Source: Begonia masoniana
Taxonomy: Eukaryota; Streptophyta; Magnoliopsida; Cucurbitales; Begoniaceae
Length of the DNA stretch: 64,000 nt
NCBI GenBank assembly: GCA_022432975.1
Contig: CM039504.1
Location: 3,507,459 to 3,571,458 of the forward strand
Direction: 5' to 3'
Below, one piece after another: positions 1-12,327 of this stretch (positions are counted from its first letter, which is position 1; the number at the start of each line of letters is the position of its first letter). The translations under genes and the position numbers were made by a program. Under the pieces are notes generated by a model. That model saw only the letters and a program-made list of their open reading frames with translations, had not been told where the DNA came from and did no database searches.

Positions 1-584
1 AAAATTTTGGCTCACAGAGTTTATCAATTTAAATGAGTCGAGATTTCCGAACTGAGCGAACCCAATGAACCAATCTTAACGAATCCGTCTAAAAAATTTC
101 AACTCAAATTGGCTCGCAATCCATGAGTTAAATAAGTCGAGTCGAGCCGGCTAAACGAATCCAACAAACCTTAATAAGCGGTTGAGTTGTGTAAAAATGA
201 ACCGAACCGAACCAATCGATTTAGGTCTAGTTCGGTTCAATTCGTAAGCTATTTGAACCAAATTTTGATTCTACTTTTCAATAAACAAAAAAATCTAGAT
301 TCGGTTTCAGTTCTAAAATCTAAGAACTGGACCGAACGGAAAAAACCTAAATAAAATAAAATGTACTTAAATTATTTAAATATAAAAGTAACTAGTAATA
401 AATTATTCAATAAAATATGATTAATAGGTTCAAAATTCAAATAGTACAACTGTCTAAAGTTGAAATGTTGCCTAAATAGTAATTGAATTATTGGACATTG
501 AACTAATTAGAGATTAAATTATCTTATTACCTAATTATCTCATTGAACTAATGAGAGGTGTCATTGGACATTGTACCGTTTCTG
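1..584. other. AT-rich intergenic DNA, no gene seen
   Basis: No open frame with recognisable protein similarity. Positions 130-250 contain short GAGTCGAGCCGG and AACCGAACCGAACC type motifs, which are common in plant dispersed repeats, but no element boundary can be drawn. Confidence 0.5.
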
Positions 585-727
585 GAAGGTGGGTGTGATA
601 GCCACGGTCTCAACGCCCAACGGTCATGAGAGCGTTGCTAGTAGGGGGAGGGGGCTCGGTGAGCCTGGCCCGCCGAGCCAACTGGCAGGCCGGTTGGGCT
701 CGGGTCTACCTGCCCGTTTAACACCTT
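585..727. repeat. Possible hAT-transposon terminal remnant
   Basis: A GC-rich island in AT-rich surroundings. It contains an AACGGTCAT motif (about 619-628), repeated GGCTCGG/GAGCC words, and ends in CCCGTTTAACACC at about 713-725. That end is the reverse complement of the start of the hAT element at 19917 (AGGTGTTAAACGGG). The left end and target duplication are not visible, so this is probably an eroded or internally deleted relative. Confidence 0.35.
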
Positions 728-1972
728 TTGACGAACGCCAATACCCGAAACAAGGCCTTTGCAGAATAGGAAAATCTGGTTGTGCGTCTACTTTGGGGGC
801 TAGGTCTCTCTATCTCTCTGGTGTTCGGCCAATTTTTGACGTATCGTGCCACCGTCGTTCCTAGCTTTACGGACTTCTCTCAGAAAAAGGCCGGCCAGTC
901 TTTTTTTCTCAATCAGGTTAGTCTTGCTTATTCAATTATAATGTATTTATATGGGATCGTTTTAACTTGGTAAATATTTTATTGCTTTTTTTGTTTTCTT
1001 AAAGACCAAGTTCGTATTCTATGGATGTGTTCAATTGTTAAAAATCGACTGACACCCTGTTTGGACCTCAGTGCACAAAGGAGTTAACGTTTCAGTTAAC
1101 GTGGATTCCCAAAATTTTTGATGAAATAAACCAGTCAAAAGGAAAAACTCCGATGTTTTAGTAGTTTATATTGGGTCTTTCTAAGAATCATCAGTCGAGG
1201 ATTGCTCTTCGTTCCATTTGCTTTTGAACTTCTTAGTTGAACCTCTTCATTTCATTATTTTGAGATTTAAAAAAAAAAAACTGTTTTTATAATCTATTTG
1301 TATCATGCATTTAGATTGAGTTTTGATTAATTTTGGGAAGCTAAGCTTGCTGAAAACGCTCTTTTGCAAAATTTGATGGAAGGACATGGATGTGTTATGC
1401 TCTCTTCCCTTCGTTATACATTTCTTATGTCAATGTACTTTTATTTACGGAGACATGGACGTGTTATGGAGAATTTGTTCTTTTTATGACCGTGTTAAGT
1501 TTCCAGTTTGAGCAAATTTTATGAAGCCTTTATAATATTTGAATAACAGAAATGGCACTTTGAAAGTAATTGTATTATTGACTACCTCATATTCCAAGAC
1601 AAGATGTGGGATGATTCGTTCATATATACTTTTCACTAGTAATATTCCAAAGTCCAAACTTCACTTAGCTGGCTTTTCTCCACAACAATTAAGGTCATTA
1701 CTAGATACTAAATGCTAATAAAACTGCAAAAAAAGCGACAAGACAAAATTTAGATTTTTAAGGTAAGGTGGCCTCGTGGAAGGTTAAGTGTTAACGTGCT
1801 GGGACTTTCAGCTTGTAGGATTAGAAAATGTGGCTATAAACCATTATATTGTGCTTCAAATCACAGGAATTGTGCTAAAAAGAACGGGAAAATGAAATTT
1901 TACTATATATTTTCTTGTGGATCATTTTTTAATTGGCAATGACACTGTTTATCCTTCAGCAATTCTTGAAGC
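728..1972 (+). promoter_or_regulatory. Upstream region of the G-patch gene
   Basis: No protein-coding exon is supported. The stretch 830-915 ends in CAATCAG followed by GTTAGT, a plausible donor, so a non-coding first exon of the downstream G-patch gene could lie here. This is inference from a splice-like site only. Confidence 0.25.
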
Positions 1973-4588
1973 ATGGACAAGGACCTCGGTTCAAGTGGTT
2001 CTGTATCAGCAATTGATTCATCTAATATTGGGTTTCAGGTTCTCCTCTTCTCATACTGAGCATTCATCTGCTCAAAATCTATTTATTTTTGGCAGTTATA
2101 TAATTCTCTTTTATTTTTGATGGAATATTTTCTAGTTTGCAATAATGTTCTTACTTTTTCTAGGTTCTTTCTTTGTAGCTTTTGAAGAGACATGGTTGGA
2201 AAGAAGGGACAGGTCTTGGAATTTTTGAGCAGGTAATTTATACTATTTGTTAATGTCAAAACTTAGTATTGTTCACACATGCGTGCCTCAAATCAACGTC
2301 TTTCTTCTTTTCAGTTATTGAACTGTTACATTTCTATCTTCCAAACAACCTAACTGCTTGGACTCTTAATTCTCCTCATTTTTATTCCTCTTCCTCCGAC
2401 TATACATTTTAATAATCGGAGGAATTGGCTTGTCATTTTCCCCATCCCACCAGCAAATTTTTCTTTCATCCATCATTTTCCTAAGATTCGATGCTCTGAT
2501 ACCAAATTGATAGGAACTTCACTTTTGTTCAATAAATCTATAGAAATATACATAATCGTTTTCTCTACAACTAGGACACTAACTCACACACACTCTCCAA
2601 ACATTCAAGACCCTAGAATTTCCCTAATTTTTCCTCACCAGGTACTAAATAGTCATTTTTGTTTCTATCTCCTTGTATTTATACAATTCAGTTACAAGTA
2701 TTTTACTAACTTCCACTAACTCTTACTTACTCACACTAACTTCATTTCTATTATCTTATTATTATCAAAGTTAATAATGAAACAGTTGTCAATTTTTCTT
2801 CATATGAACTCTTTTTCCTTTTGGGGAACTTTCACCGTCAAATGGAGACTAGATAAATAGTGGAATAGGTTCACCTTAAACTACATTTGAGAGAAATTCT
2901 TAGGCATTTTGATTATTATTATTATGGTACTTGCCAAAATAAAATGATAACTGTAAGCATTGTTTGAATCATTATGCTTATGAGTTGAAGCTTGTGGTCA
3001 GGCACACCGCACACACCAGACCCTTTTGGAAATGCCTGAGTAATTAGTTTCTGAACTTAGGAATAAAGGGTAAGTTGCGACATTCCATTTAAGCGTGCAA
3101 AATAAATTTCAGATTTGAGTAGTAGAAAATTGCAGTTTGCTTATATAACCCTACCCAATGACTAAAAAGGATTCTGCTCAATAAGGACAGACATATTACT
3201 TTAGGCTTTTATTTAAGCATGCATAGGGAGAACTGTTTTTTCCTCTTTCCCTCTCTTCAGGAAAAGAGTCCCCGACATTGAACTACTCATCCATGTAGAA
3301 AATATATTTCCACAAAACATAAGTCCTGTTCCGAAATTTAACTATGAGATGTCAATGTCCCATATAGTTAGATTTTCAAATCTCTTTGTTCATATTTTAT
3401 CATAGTAAATAATGTTAATTCAATTTCTATGCAAGCAGGGTAGGTTGGAACCTGTACAGGCTTATCTGAAGAATAATAAACGAGGATTAGGAGCAGATAA
3501 AATAAAGAAGAAGGCCCTGAAACCTCCTGATTCTTCTTCCTCCAATGTGAAAAATGACGAGGTAGATTTTAGTTGCTGATCTACAATATTTTTTCGGATT
3601 GGTAAATAAGTATGTATTATTATTGTCGAAGTGCACAAAAGAATGTTTTCGAAAACCTAATGCCAAAAAAGAACCAGACAAAATCTCGTATTTATCCCTA
3701 ACACACCTTGCAAGAAGATTACAAAATAGGATTTGAAAGACTCAAAACAGTGACTCATCCCAAAAGCTCAGTTTGTTCCTCCAAAACAGGCATATCGACC
3801 CAAAAGTAACTCTTCTACTTTAATAGCAGCACGGACCCTTCTCCGCACATCTGAGAAACACACAATATAAAAAGTTACAAGTCATACCACCCCAAGCCAA
3901 TACGCTATCTGTGACCACAAAGCATGAACCACCTTATGATGCAGGAGATGCTTAACGACCTCTCAGCCTTCCCACGAAACACACAATGATTGAGTATCTT
4001 AAAGCCTTTTACGCCTTCGATTATTCACAGTCAGGAGGTTCCTTTGACCTCCACATCACCTTCCCCAATTATTCGTGGGCTCGTTAACAAAAAAAGTTCA
4101 AGTATTTGAAATTTAATACCTGGAGAAAGGAAAATTTTCAGTAAATGCAGAATGATCAATGACAATAAGTTGTCCTTGAGCAATAAAGCTGTAATAAAAA
4201 TAATCAGCAGTAAATTGTACACTTTACTCATCCCAAGTACATGAACTCTGTTTAGCATTGGCCGGCTAGTGGCAAAATTAAAGACCTAGAGAAACTTGGT
4301 TGCAATTAGGTTAATGTGTTGTTTTATGTTTATCTTGGTAATTAAATGGCGCACAGGATAGGCCGAAGAATCAAACATTGCCTGTCAAAGTTGTGGTCTG
4401 TCTGTTTATTATCCATGAAAATGTGTTTGAAGCATTGCCATTTCCATTACATACAGGGAAAATTATCTTCAAAGAAGGAAAAAGTGGTGTCTAAGAAGAT
4501 AAGGAAGATGCAGGAGCTGGAAAAGCAATTGCAAGAGAAGGAATTTGAGCGGGCCTTTTTTAGGGAGTTCTGGCCTGAAAATGTTTGA
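1973..4588 (+). CDS. Small G-patch domain protein
   Basis: Proposed exons: 1973-2038, 2179-2232, 3439-3561, 4357-4389 and 4457-4588. They join in frame with GT-AG introns to about 135 residues. The start is the ATG at 1973, followed by a Ser-rich leader. Residues about 23-62 form a G-patch: GWKEGTGLG, then GRLEPVQAYLKNNKRGLG, matching the spaced glycines and hydrophobics of that family. The C-terminal half is Lys/Glu-rich with a coiled-coil-like stretch around LEKQLQEKEFERAF and ends in a Trp-Pro motif. G-patch proteins bind RNA or activate DEAH helicases in splicing and ribosome assembly; which helicase this one partners is unknown. The size fits short plant D111/G-patch proteins. The fourth exon (33 nt) has a weak donor and is the least certain. 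An upstream coding exon cannot be excluded. Confidence 0.8.
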
Positions 4589-5220
4589 TGCAGGAAATTA
4601 TACCGTTTATATTTTGCACCTCAAAATCTTCTTGTACAGCCATTCATGTCTCTACAGCTACTATTCCTGAGTAATATCACATTTCCAGGAAACAAATTGT
4701 ACATTTGTAGTGTAATTATTTTATCTTAGAATTCAGTAATTTGTGCACATCCTAATTTTCGATGATATCCAATCGACACCCATTATCGGCCAATTGTCCA
4801 ATAAAACTAAGAACTAAACTATCAGCTAATGTGTTGGAAAAGCCTCTCGGGTGGATTGCTCGGAAGATTTTGACAAGCTCTCGGAAAGAACTCTCGAGTA
4901 ATTTCATCAAAGGTATTTTCTTTTCGTCTAAGGTTAGATTTACTGTACATTAATTGTACTGATAAATGAGCGACATGTAGTAAGTAAAATTAAAATGTAA
5001 AAATAGTTGGCATAATATTACTTTTTTTGTTACTCGTAAATGAGTCGTGAAATTGAAATTCTTCGAAAATAAATTAGGGTTACAAAAAATGTTAAATTAT
5101 AATATGGTAGTAGCATTTAATTGTTTAATTAAACTTTAGAAGTGTTATTTGATGAAAGAAACGAGGAAGGAAGACACCAACCAATTCGCTCTCTACCCTG
5201 ACGGTTTTCCACCGTGCGCG
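4589..5220. other. Intergenic: 3' end of G-patch gene and upstream region of next gene
   Basis: AT-rich sequence between two same-strand genes. It probably holds the 3' untranslated region of the G-patch gene and the promoter and leader of the chloroplast protein gene. An in-frame ATG at 5152 also precedes the chosen start at 5221. No other feature is seen. Confidence 0.5.
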
Positions 5221-8200
5221 ATGGCTTCCCTTTCATCTTGCTGTAATTTCAATCCTTCTCCATCGCTTCTCCGCTCCCGCCCCAGAATTCCTGCACCGCA
5301 CTTCCTTTCCAATTCTTCGTTCTCTTCTTCACGTAGTGCTCTTACCGTCGGGGAAAACAAGGCTGCTTGCTTAGCATCGGCGAAGAAGAACGATTCCGAA
5401 GCTATTCCTGCTCGAGACAAGAAAAACAGTAGCTCTAACGCTAAAGAGGAACAAAAAGAGGAGTTTGTGGAAGTGGAGGAGGAGCTTCCTTGGATTCAGG
5501 AAAAGGCCTTGGATATTGTTGAGTTCACTGGTTCCGTTACTCAAGCTATTCCTGGCCCGAGGGTTGGCCAGAGCTCTTTGCCATGGATTCTTGCTGTTCC
5601 TCTGGCTTATGCCAGTCTCACCTTCGTCATTGCTTTTGTCAAGACTGTCAGGAAATTTTCTTCTCCGAGAGAAAAGCGAAGGAGAATGGTAGCTCCCTTT
5701 CATCTTCCTTCTATATCTATTTCCAGCCTTTCTGTGGATTCACCTCGATTCAATTAAAAACGAAAGAAGTAGACTTAGGATTTGTGGTCTACAGGTTCAT
5801 TTTCTTTGGCACTGAGAATAAACTTGATGGCATTGAATGTTAATAGAGTTTAAGCAGGAAGCTTACAGGGATTGCTGTTGTTCAGGTTAACAAAAATGCT
5901 ATGCTGTGTAAGTCAATCGATGAGCTATTAGAGAAAGGAACAGAGGAAGTAAAACCTGAGGCATTAGATGGACTTGTGGAAAAGGTTAAATTCTTTGGCC
6001 GCTGTACTTGGTCGTACCCTTCCCACATATGATAATCATTGGATAATTGCTGCTTTCTCACTTGAATTTTATGGACATGCAATCATCTTTTTTCTTATTG
6101 AATTGCATATCTTGTGAGGCGATTTAGTTGCTTGGAAAATTAGTTGCCACATCTTACTTGTGAAATTCCTTCGAGGTGAAGCAGTTGTTTTAGTTAATTT
6201 GCATCCTTTTCTTCTTAGTTTCTTGCAAGTTGTGACCACCAGATATGCAGTAGGCTCTCCATATTTAGTCAAAGTAAACTTCAGCCATTTGGCTTGATGA
6301 GTTTGTATCACAAATTATTTTGATTCGCTTATGTGTGATTTTTCTGTTTTTGCTTCTTCAGATACATACTTCTGTCTTTTTGGGCAAGCCAGAGACTGAT
6401 TTTAGCTTGTCCATCTCTTTTCAGATATAAAGTTTACACTTGGCATAGATGGTGCACTTGTTAATTTATGATTAATAACAACTGCTTAGTCTTATCCAGA
6501 CAGGTTTTGGCATGGAAGAAATTTTGCGCAAGTACATCAGATATGCTTTGAATGAGAAACCCTTCAACCCTGACTTGGTTTCCAGTCTTATTCTGCTTAG
6601 AAGAGCTGCTAAATTGGCTGATTCACAGGTTGCAGATATTTTGAATCAGATCTCACGACGGATTGTTCAAGACAAAGGTGAGTGACACCTATCAAATTTT
6701 TATGAGAGTTATTGGTGTTTGACTGAATGTCGTAGCATTCTTCAATGTAACTAAATTATGTAGCAACAAAGTGCTGGTTGAATGCAAAACAGTTCCTTTT
6801 CACTAAATGAACACAGCTAACCTACAGTTGTCCTCTCCATCGTGACTTTTCTGATGTATTTTTGTATTTGATAACGATAATGGCATGCTTAAAGAGGCAT
6901 AGGGAGCTAGTTTTACTCAGTGATTAGTTTTTCAGGAAAAAATTGAATGGAGGAAGCGTGGAGCAAGGGAATTATCTTCTGTTTTTAACTGATTCATTTT
7001 AACTCCGCCCTGAGAAGAATAATGTACTTCACATAAATGTTCCATAAATCTTATTTTTCTCTGAAATCATTGAAACTGCAAAAAAAAAAAAACAATTCTT
7101 AGCCGCCTCCATTTTCCATATTTCCACGCCTTTCTCTTTCATTCTATTATCAGCTTTGGATCTTTAATGTAGTATATCATTAACAACAGCGTTGAAAAAC
7201 CTAGGTTGTTAAATAACTCGGAGATGAAGTGAAGGCTTACTTTATTTTTGTTCTTTCCAAGGGTATATGATTGCATTTATTGAATTTTTGTTTCATGTTC
7301 TTTGAGTAATTTTTTGTCTCAGGAAATTTTCTTAATGAATTTTTTTGAATAATTTTATGTTTCTGTCATTGAGGTGCATTAGGTCAAGAATGTATTTATG
7401 TAGCAAAAATGGGATTTTTGTTTCACAGTTTCAGTGGGTGACAAGAAAATGTGCTTACTGCTTGATTTTCATGGATAGACAAATAGAATGCCCGTAAAAA
7501 ATATAAGTTCTTCTCTTTCCCCATGTTTCTGTTCGTCTGCTTTTGTGTAATTATTTGCTTTTATGTTATCACTATTGATACCAATTTATGGTAGGAAGTA
7601 AAAGTATTTCTCTGTGGTGTTTAAATGATGTATTCATCCGATGTTGCAAAGTTTTTCTTTCCTGAATGTCCACAATGCAATATTAAGCAGTGTTATTCCT
7701 TGGATTATGTCATGAATGGCTGATATAGCTTCTCTATTATTTTTAGGTCCTGTTGTCATGGATATGTCAGGTTATTCTGAAAAGGGTTTTAAGAGAAAAC
7801 TAGCTGTACAGACTCTTTTTGGCAAGGTTTACTATCTGTCAGATGTAAGTAGTTGAATAATCTGAAGCAAAGACCTACTCTCCATAAATTACCTTGTGAT
7901 TTTCGACATACAACGAGTTAACTTGAATATGGTTGAACTTTGGAACAGCTGCCTGAGTTCTGCTCAAGGGATAGCTCCTTAATTGTTAAAGAAATTTTTG
8001 GTGTCACTGAGTAAGTTTCTGCTCTTGGTTTCTACCTTGTAATTGTGGAAATATGAACATGCATCATTTCTAATCATTTAATACATTTTCTGTAAGGTCA
8101 AAGCTTATAATTTCATCTTCTTCTTTTTTTGTTGAATATTCCTTTTCAGCGATGATGCAGAGAAACTTCGAATACACACACTCACGGAAGCTGGCGATGT

Positions 8201-8276
8201 GGATTATCTTGAAAAGATGGCAGATGATTCAGAAGATTTGGGAGGATCAAATGAAAGCTCATCTCGCACATCTTGA
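5221..8276 (+). CDS. Chloroplast-targeted membrane protein, function unknown
   Basis: Six exons: 5221-5688, 5886-5984, 6500-6677, 7747-7844, 7949-8010 and 8150-8276. All have GT-AG borders and join in frame to 343 residues. The N-terminus (MASLSSCCNF..., Ser-rich, few acids) looks like a plastid transit peptide, which is why the ATG at 5221 is preferred to the in-frame one at 5152. An acidic linker follows, then one hydrophobic segment at about residues 118-140 (LPWILAVPLAYASLTFVIAF) with a basic flank, KTVRKFSSPREKRRRM. The remaining 200 residues are soluble and predicted helical, with LILLRRAAKLADSQVADILN and LAVQTLFGKVYYLSDLPEFC as distinctive stretches, ending in an acidic Ser-rich tail. 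I do not recognise a family with a known activity. The architecture suggests a plastid envelope or thylakoid protein with one membrane anchor. Confidence 0.8.
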
Positions 8277-8677
8277 TTTAATTTTTACAATGTATGAGTA
8301 TTTAAATGCAGAAGCTTATGATTTTCATTTTTGAGGTGGGTTTGGGCCATTGTCGTGTTTAGAAAAATAGTGAGTTTCAACTACCAGCTTTATAGGACGT
8401 TGGAGTTTTGTAAGTGCTACTTGAGAAGCTTAGCACTGATGTGAGAGACCACATCTTCAATTTGAACTAATGGTGTTTGATTTTGGTTAGGGAAGGCAAT
8501 TCTCTTATCAATTAAAAAGAGTTGTCAAAATCTTATGGAGCACCAATTCCGCCCCATTGATGTAGAAGAAAGTCTCAATAAAATATGACTTGTTTCCACA
8601 AAAGTAGAATCTTTCATCCTCCCCATCTTCCAATGCTTGAGGAAGCCTTCACCAAAGTGAATAGATTTGGTTCCCAT
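8277..8677. other. Convergent 3' region
   Basis: About 400 bp between the stop of the chloroplast protein gene (+) and the stop of the TruA-like gene (-). It is presumably shared 3' untranslated and terminator sequence. No coding potential is seen. Confidence 0.5.
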
Positions 8678-11406
8678 TTAGTCTCTCTCTTCAACTGCAG
8701 ATGCAACTATATTTCTACTCTCAAATTTTTCTTTCCACTCTTTCCAAGCCAGTCTAACTTGATCCAATTCTGCGTCAGGAATGCTGGTGTGCTCCAATTT
8801 CTCAACCCAATCCTTCCATGGATGTCCTGACGGGTCCAAGAATTTTGATACCTCTGGTAAGAGTGCAGACTCGTAGAACTCGTCAACTGCCCTGAGAATG
8901 TCTTCCGATTCATCCATGGCCAAAAAAGTTCAGGCCTTGCTCTGGTCGGTCTTCTCGATGAAAAACTGTTTCCCTTTAAGACGAGAACCTCTGACGGTGC
9001 GATTGGAAGTATCATTCTCGAGAATTTGGCAAGCGACAATGGTAGAAGATCTCTTGGAAGTACTTTTCTCTGCACCGCGACAGCAGTTGCAACCATTTTG
9101 CGGATCTGCCAAGTCCACCAAAAATGCAATCAGCTCATAGAAATGAGTGTATAAAAGCTCTCATTTGAGGGTGCTTTTCAACACCAACTTTTCAATGTTT
9201 TTTATATTCATTTGAAGGATTCAAGGGGCGTTCTCCTTTCAAATAGAAGAAAATGTTAAATTAAGGAATTCGAGACACATAAATCTTTAATCAGACTTAC
9301 TTGGTGTAACATGAAAGACTCCCCCCAGATGTGGATCTCAACAAAATCACGTCCAAGTGACCTTTCTAGTCTTTCACAAGAACATCGAATAATCTTTCTG
9401 AAGTGGGAAGGACCGATTCGATCTCTCTCATCGGGTTCATGCAGCCATCTAGCACGAATGACTGAACTAGAACCTTGATCATCCTTTGATCCATATCCAT
9501 GCTTATCTAGCAGATTTGCTCCCTCGAATTTTTCCTCAATGGCATTATTTTCTTCGTCGTCACTTTCATCAAACTCAGAGCTGAATGTCTCCACTATTGC
9601 TCCTACTTTTCTTAACTCGTGACCGCTTTTAGGCAATTTTTTTACAGGTGTTCTGTACTTGGACCTGATGGTGTAGTTGTGGAAAGGATGTTCTCCCTGC
9701 AAAGAGGCGAACAGAAATTCAAACATTGGTACAATCAATGACACTTAACATAATTATTGATAGCCGAAGAAAAGTCGGGCGTAAAAACCAGATCCATATC
9801 CATGACCAAGTATGAAAAAATGGTCTTTGCGAGTATTATCGAATATGAAAAAATTGCTAGATTTTTCCAGTCAAAATAACTTTCACAAAGGAAACGACCA
9901 CATTTCAAGTTAAAGCCTGCAATGCCTGTACAGCATCCATGCATCTCAAAGACAGCTTACATTAAGGAGAAGAAAAGTGAAGCGCCAGAGGTTAAGGATG
10001 TGAAGAGATTATTCAGAAAAAAAGCTCACTGAAGCAACTTCTTAAAAAATTAAATCGATTGGCTCCATGTAACATAAAAAAGAAATAAAATAAAAATTTA
10101 TAAAAAGGCAAATTTATCGAAAGGCACACCTCAAAGGCAATCAAGATATCATTAAAGTCAGAAATATGATAATCAATTTCAGGTTTGCTGGAGTGACTTT
10201 CAATTCCAATTAGCTCAGCAGGAAGGAGGTAAGAATACTTTCGAAGATTACACTCCGATCTAGGATCAAAGCGCCTAACAAGAAGAGAAGAAATCGAAGA
10301 TCAAAAAAATGTGATGGAAATATTAAAGGAAACTTCTCTATATGATAAACTTCAATATTGAAGCAACCTAAAAGAGTTTTTTTTTTTTTTGGATTAAATG
10401 ATCAGGGTTCTCACTTTGGAGTTTGTTTGATAATGTTCTTGTAATTAGCAGAATAAAATTGACGTGTTGCAACTTAATCGATATGTGGATTTGGAAGCAG
10501 AACCCAAGTCTAACCTCTGTGATGGCAAAATGCCAAAGATTCTGACATTATCTGGAAGATAAGAATTGATGTCATTGGCAAGTGAAATGCCATAGGGATC
10601 TCCATTCCAAGCCTGTTCTGGAATCTCCAGTTTCAAAGATATTGTTGTCGCCAAAGAATGTACCTTAAAGACCAGGCCTAAATAAGAGGATAAAACCAGC
10701 GAATACGACAGTAAAATGACACTAAAAAGTATACAGTTAAATCACTAAGAGTAACAATACGGTGAAGATCAAGAAGACGGGGAATGTAATTTACTCCTTT
10801 ATCAGTTCTGCTGCTCCTGGCCCATGCAATTTTGTTCAAATTCCCATAGTTGCTATCTCGGATTCCACCGACTTTATAAATGGCGGTTTCCAATTCTTGC
10901 TCAACAGCTACATTGCAAAATTTTAAAGCATAAAAAGAGGAAAAAGAACATGAATACGGAAGTAAATCGTAAATATAATCTGTTTAAGTATTATCATTGC
11001 AGAGAGGAGAAGGAGAAAGTTACTGGAAAGCGAGGGTTGGTCCCGTTGCATTTGCAGCCCTGAAGATTAGAAAACAACTACATTGACAAGGAAGAAATTA
11101 AGAAAACGAGAGAAAGATGTAGATGGAAAATGACAAGAAGGTCTCGCCTCGATAGTGGGTACCAACATAGCCGACCCGCAAAAGGACCTTCTTCTTTCGA
11201 AAAGGCTCCCATTTAAGGGGAAGAGTTGGGGTAGCAGGAGAGGGAGAAGAAGACGGGGAGCAGAAGAAGACCTTTAGTCTGAGGCTTGGAAGGAATAAAG
11301 GGGTTAGTGAAAGAGAAGGGAGGGTTGAGAAAGGGAAGCTCTGTGGGGATTTTAGCGTCCATGGCCAAGGGGACGACGAGAAACGCAGACAAGAAGGGAG
11401 TGACAT
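8678..11406 (-). CDS. TruA-family tRNA pseudouridine synthase, frameshifted near the C-terminus
   Basis: Seven exons on the minus strand: 11406-11148, 11059-11024, 10907-10795, 10663-10515, 10274-10130, 9696-9301 and 9105-8678. The product isomerises uridine to pseudouridine in tRNA. The N-terminal 60 residues are Ser/Pro-rich and may be an organelle transit peptide. TruA marks in order: [16 protein letters not shown], the catalytic-loop motif [13 protein letters not shown] (Asp nucleophile in RTDKG), [19 protein letters not shown], an inserted acidic segment around residues 240-280, and the C-terminal IRKMVATAV motif. Intron 1 appears to be a GC-AG intron (exon ends at 11148). In the last exon the frame must slip by one base at the six-base A run 8924-8929 (T run in the gene) to reach the expected C-terminal tail. 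Without the slip, translation ends at 8707 with an unrelated tail. The catalytic core lies upstream of this break. The gene is divergent from LIP1P. Confidence 0.82.
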
Positions 11407-11811
11407 TCTGCCGCGAGATTCAATTGAACGTCAGATTCTTGTCAAGACAGGGAGCATGATATTATGTTTTTTATAGTGGGCTCTCTGATTTGCTTTGGGC
11501 TTTTCCATGTAAAGAGCGTATCCATCTGAAGTCATCGTGTTGTAGGTAGCCGGTAGGCGGAGGATTCGAAGGCCTCTCGAGGCTGAAGCGATTCTTCTTT
11601 CCTCACTGTCGTACCGCTCTTCTTGTCTTTCCTCCTATCCTCCGCCTCCTCCATTTTCTTCCTTCTTCACCTCAGGAACCAGATCTTTCTTCAATCTCTT
11701 CATCATCTTCTTATTCTTCTTCTTCTTCAAGTTCATCTGAATTTCTCATGTTATAATCCTTCATTGCATTCTATCTGATACTTAAAGTTTTAGTTTTGGA
11801 TTCATTCGATC
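11407..11811. promoter_or_regulatory. Divergent promoter region between TruA-like gene and LIP1P
   Basis: Only 405 bp separate the two start codons, which point away from each other, so both promoters and leaders must lie here unless 5' introns extend further. The LIP1P side (11600-11740) is strongly CT-rich (CTTCTTCTTC), typical of a plant 5' leader. No clear TATA box is seen. Confidence 0.5.
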
Positions 11812-12278
11812 ATGATTTGTCAATCTCTTTCCGTTTCTAAATATTCTCCTCCTCATTCTTCTTCTTCTTCTTCATTTCTTTTCTCAATCGCGGTTCCATT
11901 TCCAAAATCCCGCCAAGTTTCAGCTTTCCTTGTTCCTTTTCGTCATTTGTCGTTCAGAATCCGCTGCGAAGATGTGGATTCTTCTTCAACGTCCAACATC
12001 GAAGCTGTTACATCTTTATCCTCGATATCGCCGTTGTTCTTCTCACAAGCGACTAATGTGATTGGTTCGGGAGAGACTTCGGCCGAAAAGGGTCCCTACC
12101 CTGGAGGAATGGGCCCCTACACTGGCAGAGATCCGAACGTGAAGAAGCCCGAGTGGTTGAGGCAGAGAGCACCTCAGGGTGAGAAGTTCCAGGATGTCAA
12201 GAGCTCCTTGTCGCGATTGAATCTCAACACGGTCTGCGAGGAGGCCCAGTGCCCCAACATTGGGGAGGTCTCTTATCT

Positions 12279-12327
<49 letters not shown>

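Noticed and set aside
1917..2120. 67-codon frame around the first G-patch exon
   Set aside because: It is a shadow in another frame; the exon 1973-2038 reads in a different frame and splices cleanly to the G-patch exon.
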